A stretch of 28,375 nt of DNA from an uncultured Prevotellaceae bacterium (GTDB lineage: Bacteria > Bacteroidota > Bacteroidia > Bacteroidales > Bacteroidaceae): positions 1-28,375 of the forward strand of contig CADCEQ010000034.1 of NCBI GenBank assembly GCA_902800435.1. The letters run 5' to 3'. Numbering within the stretch: the first letter of the stretch is position 1; the number at the start of each line of letters is the position of its first letter. A program made the translations under genes and the position numbers. Positions 1 through 7,633 of the stretch are shown here, in pieces. The notes below the pieces were generated by a model, which searched no databases, had not been told where the DNA came from, and worked only from the letters and a program-made list of their open reading frames with translations.

Positions 1-243
1 CACACTTGCACCTAACGACGGTCTGTAACATAGTTGTGTAAGCCAGGCGCCCACATACTGCATCAGTCCAAAGGGCTTCTGCATAAGGGTATGAAAGAAA
101 GGGGTGCCAAAGATGAACTCGGAACGATCATGCGCCGTATAAAAGACCTCTAGATTGATGTATAATACATATACGACAAACAAAATGAAAGCCAGCAGAC
201 TTCCATAGAGGATGGCACCGGATACTTTACTTTGTTTTTTCAT
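1..243 (-). CDS. N-terminus of integral membrane protein (DUF6057-like), cut by window edge
   Basis: An ATG at 243 on the minus strand opens a frame that stays open to the window edge and gives the first 81 residues. They begin MKKQSKVSGAILYGSLLAFI, a short basic N-terminus followed by a hydrophobic segment at about residues 10-30, then a polar stretch with aromatic residues (FFHTLMQKPFGLMQYVGAWL). This arrangement recalls the DUF6057 membrane proteins of Bacteroides and Prevotella, whose function is unknown; I recall the family from memory and could not search. An A-rich leader precedes the ATG, as is usual in this phylum. The gene begins just past the terminator that closes the SusC/SusD operon, so it is probably a separate unit unrelated to the PUL. 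Confidence 0.6.
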   Translation of the reverse strand, partial: MKKQSKVSGAILYGSLLAFILFVVYVLYINLEVFYTAHDRSEFIFGTPFFHTLMQKPFGLMQYVGAWLTQLCYRPSLGASV

Positions 244-257
244 TTTTTTGCTATAAA

Positions 258-285
258 AGGCTGACTCATTTGAGTGAGTCAGCCT
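258..285 (-). terminator. Intrinsic terminator closing the SusC/SusD operon
   Basis: A perfect 11-bp stem (aggctgactca / tgagtcagcct) with a 6-nt loop lies 66 bp past the stop codon of the last lipoprotein gene. Read on the minus strand, the stem is followed by TTTTATAGC. It separates the SusC-SusD operon from the membrane-protein gene whose start is at 243. The T run is short, so termination may be incomplete. Confidence 0.75.
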
Positions 286-351
286 ATTATTGGTTTTCTG
301 TGCCTCACTTCCATTTAGATATGTATTGTAATGAGACACGAAGACTATACA

Positions 352-1476
352 TTACTTAGTTACAGGTCTGATAGATACACCAAAACTAGAACTCAAGTTG
401 TTGTAGATGCCAAGAGAATTATACTGTCCATGCTGGAAGATCAACACGTACGGCATATTTTCAACGCCACCAATTTCTCCCTTTAATTCTTTGTTCTGAT
501 CAACCATTGATGGGAACTGGTAAGTTCCAAGAATTTCACCTGAAGCATAATAGCCGGCATTTCCATTGCCGTACCATTTCTCACCGAAACGATAACCTGC
601 AGCTGGCAGGAAAATACTATTTCCATTAGTTCCAGTTACTTTATAACCAGAGCCAGTGAACTCCCATGTACACTTATCAACCAACTCTTTAAGTTGCTCA
701 GTTGTTGGCATTTTCCAGTTAGCGCCCCAATTTGCAGTAGCAGGATCATACTTGGCATCACCTACTAAGTTATAAATAGGAGCACCTGAAATGGTAGTAC
801 CACTATAGGTCGCATATTTATACGAGTCTTCCTTATAATCTCCGCCACTAGCCAGAGCACTTTCATAATACTTAAGCTCAGTAGAATCAATCACGTTGAA
901 AAGAATCTCATATCCATCCTCGTTAATAGATGAGAAGTCAGCCACCCTATGACCTTCATATTTGGGCTTGATCTCATTTAATTTTGCGTTTACGAGGGCA
1001 TCAAATCTTGAATACTTCTGACCATCTACAGTGACGCTATCTTTACACCAATAATCAAGACCATTGGTCAAAGGAGCTACGACTTCAGAATATACATTCG
1101 TTGTGTCTAAAACGTATCCAACCTTCTTTTCAGCAGCTTTATACATTTCAAACAATTCAGCCAGTGATGTAGCATCTTTAACATTGGTATATGATGTAGT
1201 ATTACTTGGTGAGGTCTGAGTTCCTGTTGCATCTCCCCAGATGAAGAGAATACCATTGTCAGATTCTGAAGAAGCACCAACATTCTTATTAGCCCACTTA
1301 GTACCACTAGGGAGTCCCAAATCTACAGCTTGACCAGCATTTTTGATATTACCAACATTTGCGGTATACTGGGTATCAACCGTAGTTTCGCTAATCTCCT
1401 CACTACAAGCCACAAACAGGCTTGATGTAATAAGCGTAGTGATTGCGAGCTTACTAAAATTCATAAAACTTTTCAT
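352..1476 (-). CDS. Surface lipoprotein with FISUMP-like domain, last gene of SusC/SusD operon
   Basis: The product is a 374-residue lipoprotein. Its signal peptide ends in a lipobox with Cys24 (LFVACSEE), and the acidic residues right after the cysteine fit the Bacteroidota surface-export signal. Two blocks typical of FISUMP / Fib_succ_major-type domains are visible: VDLGLPSGTKWANKNVGAS at about residues 50-70, and WKMPTTEQLKELVDKCTW followed by NSIFLPAAGYR at about residues 255-295. Such domains are common in secreted Bacteroidota proteins and have no assigned enzymatic role. The gene is fourth in the operon, 37 bp after the 261-residue lipoprotein gene, in the SusE/F position. I infer a surface glycan-binding or adhesion role. 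Its GC content looks lower than that of the enzyme genes. Confidence 0.82.
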   Translation of the reverse strand: MKSFMNFSKLAITTLITSSLFVACSEEISETTVDTQYTANVGNIKNAGQAVDLGLPSGTKWANKNVGASSESDNGILFIWGDATGTQTSPSNTTSYTNVKDATSLAELFEMYKAAEKKVGYVLDTTNVYSEVVAPLTNGLDYWCKDSVTVDGQKYSRFDALVNAKLNEIKPKYEGHRVADFSSINEDGYEILFNVIDSTELKYYESALASGGDYKEDSYKYATYSGTTISGAPIYNLVGDAKYDPATANWGANWKMPTTEQLKELVDKCTWEFTGSGYKVTGTNGNSIFLPAAGYRFGEKWYGNGNAGYYASGEILGTYQFPSMVDQNKELKGEIGGVENMPYVLIFQHGQYNSLGIYNNLSSSFGVSIRPVTK

Positions 1477-1513
1477 TATAACGGATGTTTAAATATTATA
1501 CATATAAGAACTC

Positions 1514-2299
1514 TTATTCCTCATAGTAAACAGCATTGAGCGTCATAGAGCCATTATACAGCATGAGGTCAAGGTCACGGCCTTCGCCACCCTTAGCGCA
1601 CTCTTTTGCCATAGTCGGGGTAATCACAAGCTCATTCAAACCATTCACCCACTTAACATGATCGTAATAGGTGTTACTCCACCAACCGTTCATGACCTTC
1701 AAATCGAAATCAGCAGTAACATCTGACACGTCGAAAATCAGAGTCTTAAGACCATTGTAAATGTCATCAGAAATAGTTGGCAGATGTGCACCTTCGGTAG
1801 AACTGAAACGCATGGCTGCAGCATCCCAAGCACCAGGCTTGAATGGCAGTTGCGGATCTTCTGCTTTTTCTTCTGCTGTCCTATTAGGATCACCATAGAT
1901 ATAGTACTTCACAAGTGGATTCGTAATATCTTCACAGGTTACAGGGAATTCAGCTTTAAGCTGGGTACCATCAGGACAAATAGCAGTGAGAAGGATGGTA
2001 TACGGAGTGGGAACATAATCACCATTCTCATCCCATTTAACCTTCATCTTCTTCCATGCATAGTTACCAACAAATTCCTTACCATCGATATCCCACTTTG
2101 CATTGACTGGTGCTAAAGTCTGACAGGTAATAACGTTACCATTCTTCAGACCATCAGCTGTCTTGTCAACAGTGACAGATGATTTTTTAATGAGCTCGTC
2201 AAGCGTAATGTGACCGCCATTGCTGAAATCCTCATGAACAGGATCACAAGCAGCGAAAGCACACACTGCGGCAACAAGCAAAAATAATATCTTTTTCAT
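1514..2299 (-). CDS. Predicted surface glycan-binding lipoprotein (SusE/F position)
   Basis: The product is a 261-residue lipoprotein with Cys18 in the lipobox (AFAACDPVHED) and acidic residues following, consistent with export to the outer face of the outer membrane. A beta-strand-rich segment at residues 30-130 could be an Ig- or PKD-like fold. The C-terminal half is rich in Trp and Tyr (MNGWWSNTYYDHVKWVNGLN), as expected for a carbohydrate-binding module. I do not recognise a named family. It starts 20 bp after the susD stop, the usual place for a surface glycan-binding protein. Its role in capturing the locus substrate is inferred from position and aromatic content. Confidence 0.75.
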   Translation of the reverse strand: MKKILFLLVAAVCAFAACDPVHEDFSNGGHITLDELIKKSSVTVDKTADGLKNGNVITCQTLAPVNAKWDIDGKEFVGNYAWKKMKVKWDENGDYVPTPYTILLTAICPDGTQLKAEFPVTCEDITNPLVKYYIYGDPNRTAEEKAEDPQLPFKPGAWDAAAMRFSSTEGAHLPTISDDIYNGLKTLIFDVSDVTADFDLKVMNGWWSNTYYDHVKWVNGLNELVITPTMAKECAKGGEGRDLDLMLYNGSMTLNAVYYEE

Positions 2300-2319
2300 A
2301 TTGATTTCTGTTTATAATA

Positions 2320-4212
2320 TTAATAAAGAACTTTATATTGTGTATCCTGATCAGATAAATCCCATCCTGGGTTTTGCTTCAGTTTACCATTCATCAGATT
2401 AATCTGAGACTGAGGTTTAGGCAAGAAGCCGTTGGTAGCATGATAACGCTTTGCCCAACCATTCGTCATGTGTTTCAATTGGCTACCGCCCTTGCCTCTA
2501 ACAGTAATAGACTTACCATTCTGAGCTTCAAGAGCCAGAGCAGCGTATGAGTTTTCGCCTGAGTTTATACCAGACCAACGACGCATATCGTTGAAACGCA
2601 GACCTTCCAATGCGAACTCCCAGCGGCGCTCGTTCTGAACAGCCGTCAAAGAGTATGCTGTCTGAGGAACACCGGCACGACGTTGAACCATATTCATCCA
2701 CTGAGCTTCACCAGTGAGTTCGGTCAGCATCAACAGAACGTCTGAATAACGCATCAGGTAGAAGTCCTCGAAGTGGTCACCCTGCTGTTTGTTGTCAAGT
2801 GAACTGGAGGTATAACCCGGACACTTTGACCACCAGGAATCATTGTCAGCAGCGCAAGCGTCAAGGTTGACATCAGCGTACTTCTTAACAGCATAGCCAG
2901 ACTCCTCACAGTCGTCCTTCTCATAAGTGTAGCCCGGAATCTCTTCAGCGATATTGATCAGAGTTGCCTTCTTACGAAGGTCAGTATATCCACCAGCATT
3001 CTCAGCTTTTGTCCAATCTTCCCAAATGTTGACTGAAGGAGTACCCTGACCCCATCCCTGATTGAATGGATAAGTCTTGTCGCGTCTACCATTGTCATTG
3101 GAAGCACCATTACGAAGGCCCCAGAAGCAAGAGAGGTAGTTTGAATACATACGCGGGTTGTTATATGTACCACCGATGGCCCACTTAGAGGCATTCAAGA
3201 ACTGAATCTGGAAGAGCTCCTCGGTGTTACCGTTACCCATACCAGGCTGGTCGAAACAATTCTCACGCTTCATGTCCACAATGAATTCGTATGCATGGCC
3301 TTTACCGTCGTGTGCCTCATCCCAAAGAAGGCTATTAGAGTACTGCCATAGTGAACGGAAGTCCTCACAGAGTGTGTAACCACCATTTGTAACAATGTCT
3401 CTAAGACCTGTAACAACGTCTGCCTGAGAAAGAGGGCCACCAGGACAACCCTCCTGTTTAATGAGTTCAATGGCAGGAGCAGACCCCTTAGCAAGTTCAC
3501 CAGCCTTCTTATAGAAGCCGGCCCAGAACATATAGGCACGTGCAATATAGGCCTCAGCACAGAACTTATCTGCATGACCAGAGCCATTTGCTCTCTGTGC
3601 CTTCATGAGATTCTTGGCAGAAACGAAATCTGAAAGAATCTGAGGATAAATAAACTCATCAGCACTTACTTCCTTCTGCATGTCATCAGTAATTGTGGTA
3701 GAGGTAATCAGAGGTACGTCGCCGTACAACTGAGAGAGCCACATATAATAGAGACCGCGCATGAAGTAACCCTCACCGAGCAGCTGATTGCGCTGAGCGG
3801 TGTTGTTTGTCCAATCGACATTATCGATGGTCTCAATCTGGTTGTTGGCACGTGAAATACCGCCATAGAGAAGGATGAAATCCTGCTCATACTGATTAGC
3901 ACTTGCCGTTGTAAAATGATGCAATGACTTAGCTACGTTGTCCTGCAAACCGCCACTGCCGTAGCAGTCGTCAGACATGAGTGACCACCAATAGAATGGG
4001 TTATCCAATATGCCACCTGCATCACCGCCAGCCAAAGTATTCATAATACTGTAGGTAGCTGCATTCAACGCCTCTACATCTGCAGGTTTACCGGGGAAGG
4101 TAGCCGCAGTCAACTCTGTAACACGTGGATCGGTGTCCAACATATCGTTACAGGATGTAAACACAGTTGCTGCTGACAAAACAGCTACTGCTGATAAAAT
4201 ATATTTCTTCAT
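2320..4212 (-). CDS. susD-like: SusD/RagB-family outer-membrane glycan-binding lipoprotein
   Basis: The product has 630 residues, somewhat longer than the usual 500-600 for SusD proteins. Its signal peptide ends at Cys21 (TVFTSCNDMLDTDPR) with acidic residues after it, as in surface lipoproteins. Family hallmarks are the N-terminal helical region with GEGYFMRGLYYMWLSQLYGDVPL at about residues 145-168, the segment FYLMRYSDVLLMLTE, and the C-terminal ERRWEFALEGLRFNDMRRW. SusD homologues form the lid over the SusC channel and bind oligosaccharide. The gene follows susC by 14 bp, so the two are co-transcribed. The bound glycan cannot be read from the sequence. Confidence 0.97.
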   Translation of the reverse strand: MKKYILSAVAVLSAATVFTSCNDMLDTDPRVTELTAATFPGKPADVEALNAATYSIMNTLAGGDAGGILDNPFYWWSLMSDDCYGSGGLQDNVAKSLHHFTTASANQYEQDFILLYGGISRANNQIETIDNVDWTNNTAQRNQLLGEGYFMRGLYYMWLSQLYGDVPLITSTTITDDMQKEVSADEFIYPQILSDFVSAKNLMKAQRANGSGHADKFCAEAYIARAYMFWAGFYKKAGELAKGSAPAIELIKQEGCPGGPLSQADVVTGLRDIVTNGGYTLCEDFRSLWQYSNSLLWDEAHDGKGHAYEFIVDMKRENCFDQPGMGNGNTEELFQIQFLNASKWAIGGTYNNPRMYSNYLSCFWGLRNGASNDNGRRDKTYPFNQGWGQGTPSVNIWEDWTKAENAGGYTDLRKKATLINIAEEIPGYTYEKDDCEESGYAVKKYADVNLDACAADNDSWWSKCPGYTSSSLDNKQQGDHFEDFYLMRYSDVLLMLTELTGEAQWMNMVQRRAGVPQTAYSLTAVQNERRWEFALEGLRFNDMRRWSGINSGENSYAALALEAQNGKSITVRGKGGSQLKHMTNGWAKRYHATNGFLPKPQSQINLMNGKLKQNPGWDLSDQDTQYKVLY

Positions 4213-4226
4213 AACTTGTTCTCGAA

Positions 4227-7200
4227 TTAGAATTTAATACTTGCACCAACCAAATATGTACGAGATGGCGGGTAAAGACCGAGGTCAATACCAGATGCCC
4301 AACCGTTACCACCTGCAGAGTTACCTACCTCAGGATCAAGACCGCTGTAACCGGTGAAGGTGTAGAGGTTCTGAGCCTGAACATAGAGACGGAGCTGCTG
4401 GAACGGGCAACCCTTCCAGATATGCTTGAAGTCGTATCCGAGTGTGACAGTCTTAATCTTGAAGTAGTCAGCATCCTCCATATAACGAGTTGAAACCCAG
4501 TTGGTATTCTCGCTACCAGTACTTGTAATGCGTGGCTGGGCGTTTGTTGAACCATCACCTACCCAACGCTCCAGGATAGAGGTGTCATAGTTCTGATAAG
4601 GAGCATCACTGAATGAACGGTAAGAACGCATAATCTGCATGCCAAATGCACCAGCACCGTTTACAGCAAAGTCAAAGCCCTTGTAGTTCAAACCGAGGTT
4701 GACACCAAGCATAACGTCTGGGTTAGGATTACCGATTTCATGACGGTCGCATGTAGTACCTTCAGCGTAGGTAATCACACCATCACCATTGTAGTCATCC
4801 CAAATCATGTCACCAGGCAGTGCACCATCCCAAGTTCCTTTAAACTCCTGATTCTGAGCCTTATATGACTCAACAAGTTCCGGATGGCGTGCGATGGACG
4901 CTTTGTTAGCAGCATCAATCTGCTCCTGATTCTGCCAAATACCGCTGTATGACATACCGTAGAAGTAACCAATAGGCTTACCTTCCTCAGCACGGTATAC
5001 ATACTCTGTACCCTGTGAGAGAACGCCGCTAGGACCATTGATATAGTGGTTGTCGTTAGCGATACGGGTTACCTCGTTCTTATTGGTAGTAAAGTTCACG
5101 CCTGCGTTATAGCTAAAGTCCTTACCAATTCTGTCGTTCCAGGTAAGAGCGATTTCAATACCAGTATTCTCAACATCACCACCATTGATGGCTGCAGGGT
5201 TGGTACCATTGATGGCAATCTGCGGGCCTGTGATCAGCCAGTCCTTAGTCGTCTTCTTATACCAGTCGAAGTTCAAACCCAGACGGCTGTTCAGGAAACG
5301 AGCATCGAAACCAAAGTCAAGCTGCTCAGAGGTCTCCCAAGTGAGATCGGGATTAGGTACGATGTTAGCATATGCACCGACATTGGGAGTGCCTGCAACA
5401 GAAGTTGCCATGTCAGAACCGAACTTGTAGCCGCTGTCGTATGCTTCGCCAGACAGAGCGATAGTAGCCAGATATTGGTACTTATCGATAGAACAGTTAC
5501 CGTTCTGACCCCAAGATGCACGCAACTTCAGGAAGTCGAGCCAGCTCTCCGTGCCCTTCATAAAGTTCTCATTGCTGATTACCCAACCTGCAGACACAGA
5601 CGGGAAGACGCCCCAGCGTTTACCGTCAGTAAAGATACTTGAACCATCATAACGCATGGTAACGGTAGCCATATATTTCTCATTCCAGTCCCAAGTCAGA
5701 CGACCGAACCAAGAAGCGAGATACTCTTCATCATTGGGCTTACCAGTCAAAGTTGCATCAGTAGCATTTACAAGCTTTACATTTGACAGCCATGCAGAAT
5801 CCCAGCCCTTCAGCGTTGCGAGCTGTTCGCCATAATTAACCTTATTAGATCCACCAATGTTGAAGCTCCAAGCACTGCTCTGGTAGGTCTGACCTACCAT
5901 GGCGCTGATCTTGTGACCAGAAATAATAGGAAGATCGTAAGTAAGGGTGTTTTCTACAGAGTAATTAGTATTGAGCCAAGCACTCTGGTTTACACTATAA
6001 ACAGGTGATGTGGCATTACCATAACCTGACGAACGCGGCTCATTATAATTACGATAACCACCTGAACCCCAGCTATAGTTAAACTGAGAACGGAGTCTCA
6101 AACCCTTAATAGGCTGAATGATCAGGTAGGCAGTAGCGTTAGCATTAATGTTGCGGCTCTCAGCCATAGAGTTGAAACCACCCTTTTCGAGGTTCTCCCA
6201 TGGATTGCTGAACAAAGAAGCATTCCAACCCTGGCCATATCTTACCGTACCATCATAATCCTGATAATAATAGATATCACCATTCTCAGCATACTGTGGT
6301 ACGAACGGACAAGTCTGGAGCAGACTATGGATATAGCTCCAGTACATACCGTCCTCTGCCAGGTCGTGATTCCTGCTATAACCAATAGAGATGTTCTCAC
6401 CAATGGTGATGGCATCGAAGTCCTTTGCCTTCAAGAGCACGTGATCGCTGTTGAGGCGGATGGTGTGGCGTTTGTAATAAGATGCCACATCAGCGCCCAT
6501 GATACCTTCATTGCCTGTATAGGTATAGGACATAGCGAACTTAGAACGGTCTGTACCACCGGTCAGGGTCACAGAGTGATTCTGCTGCACGGCATTCTTG
6601 TTTTCGAATGCGCCCCACCAGTCGGTGCCTGACCAACCGCTATTAATCTGGGTAAGAATGTCCTGTGGAACGAAGCCAGCCCAATCCATCTTAGATCCAG
6701 AAGTATTGAAGTTGTACTCATCAATAATCGTCATGTACTGCTGGGCATTGAGGAGTTGCGGACGCTTGTAAGCATTAGACCATCCCATAGCACCGTTGTA
6801 GGTGAGCTCCACCTTACCGGCCTTACCCTGCTTGGTCGTCACGAGAATAACGCCGTTAGCAGCACGAGCACCATAAATGGCGGCCGATGCAGCATCCTTC
6901 AAGATGTCAATTGCCTCAATATCAGCAGGGTTAATGTCGTCAAGGCTTCCACCAGCAACACCGTCAATCACATAAAGCGGTGTAGAGTTACCAGTGGTAC
7001 CTATACCACGGATGTAAACCTTGTAGCCCTTGCCAGGCTGTGAAGATGACTGGGTAATCTGTACACCTGGTGTGCTTGACTGCATAGCCTCGAGTGCATT
7101 GGTGGTGTTCAGTTTGGCGATTTCGTCACCCTTCACCTGAACCGTAGCACCGGTCACCAGTTTCTTCTTCTGGGTACCGTAACCGATGACAACCACGTCG

Positions 7201-7529
7201 TCAAGTGACATGGCATCCTCAACCAGAGTGACGGTAATGTCTGACCGACCACTGATTGCCAATTTCTGGGTCTGATAACCCACGTAAGAGATTTCCAGCT
7301 GGCCATTCGACGGGGCGCTGACGGAGAACTTACCATTGAAGTCCGTCACAGCACCTGTGTTTGAGCCAACCACTTTCACCGATGCACCGATAATCGGCTC
7401 ACCAGATTCATCGTTCACGGTACCTCTGACTGTTTGAGCCCAGGCCCCCTGAACTGAAAGCATCAGGAATAGAAAAATCATTCCTAACGTTCGCTTCATG
7501 AAATCAAAGTTTCTCATGCTTTCATCCAT
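4227..7529 (-). CDS. susC-like: SusC/RagA-family TonB-dependent oligosaccharide transporter
   Basis: The product has 1100 residues: signal peptide to about residue 31, carboxypeptidase-D-regulatory-like domain (residues 34-102), TonB-box-like DDVVVIGYGTQ (110-120), plug domain with VYIRGIGTTGNSTPLYVIDG (171-190) and AAIYGARAANGVILVTTKQG (217-236), then a long beta-barrel ending in phenylalanine, as outer-membrane barrels do. There is no N-terminal STN domain, so coupling to an anti-sigma factor is unlikely. SusC proteins import oligosaccharides using TonB energy. The start is uncertain: ATG at 7529 gives an acidic leader MDESMRNFDF, while ATG at 7499 (MKRTLGMIFLFLMLS) gives a more conventional signal peptide. 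It is the first gene of the C-D-lipoprotein-lipoprotein operon. Confidence 0.97.
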   Translation of the reverse strand: MDESMRNFDFMKRTLGMIFLFLMLSVQGAWAQTVRGTVNDESGEPIIGASVKVVGSNTGAVTDFNGKFSVSAPSNGQLEISYVGYQTQKLAISGRSDITVTLVEDAMSLDDVVVIGYGTQKKKLVTGATVQVKGDEIAKLNTTNALEAMQSSTPGVQITQSSSQPGKGYKVYIRGIGTTGNSTPLYVIDGVAGGSLDDINPADIEAIDILKDAASAAIYGARAANGVILVTTKQGKAGKVELTYNGAMGWSNAYKRPQLLNAQQYMTIIDEYNFNTSGSKMDWAGFVPQDILTQINSGWSGTDWWGAFENKNAVQQNHSVTLTGGTDRSKFAMSYTYTGNEGIMGADVASYYKRHTIRLNSDHVLLKAKDFDAITIGENISIGYSRNHDLAEDGMYWSYIHSLLQTCPFVPQYAENGDIYYYQDYDGTVRYGQGWNASLFSNPWENLEKGGFNSMAESRNINANATAYLIIQPIKGLRLRSQFNYSWGSGGYRNYNEPRSSGYGNATSPVYSVNQSAWLNTNYSVENTLTYDLPIISGHKISAMVGQTYQSSAWSFNIGGSNKVNYGEQLATLKGWDSAWLSNVKLVNATDATLTGKPNDEEYLASWFGRLTWDWNEKYMATVTMRYDGSSIFTDGKRWGVFPSVSAGWVISNENFMKGTESWLDFLKLRASWGQNGNCSIDKYQYLATIALSGEAYDSGYKFGSDMATSVAGTPNVGAYANIVPNPDLTWETSEQLDFGFDARFLNSRLGLNFDWYKKTTKDWLITGPQIAINGTNPAAINGGDVENTGIEIALTWNDRIGKDFSYNAGVNFTTNKNEVTRIANDNHYINGPSGVLSQGTEYVYRAEEGKPIGYFYGMSYSGIWQNQEQIDAANKASIARHPELVESYKAQNQEFKGTWDGALPGDMIWDDYNGDGVITYAEGTTCDRHEIGNPNPDVMLGVNLGLNYKGFDFAVNGAGAFGMQIMRSYRSFSDAPYQNYDTSILERWVGDGSTNAQPRITSTGSENTNWVSTRYMEDADYFKIKTVTLGYDFKHIWKGCPFQQLRLYVQAQNLYTFTGYSGLDPEVGNSAGGNGWASGIDLGLYPPSRTYLVGASIKF

Positions 7530-7571
7530 AGTTTTTAGTTAATAATAAAAAATGTTTACGGTTTTCTGCTG

Positions 7572-7579
7572 CAAAGTTA
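7572..7579 (-). promoter_or_regulatory. Bacteroidota -7 element for the susC operon
   Basis: The minus strand reads TAACTTTG, a match to TAnnTTTG, 43 bp upstream of the upper possible susC start. No clear TTG is seen 19-21 bp further upstream, so the promoter may be weak or need an activator. It sits between the GH3 stop and susC, so susC may be expressed separately from the GH3 gene. Confidence 0.5.
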
Positions 7580-7633
7580 TATATAATAACGGCTCGGCGC
7601 TTGCTTGATTGTTTCAAACCTTTTCTTATTTGT

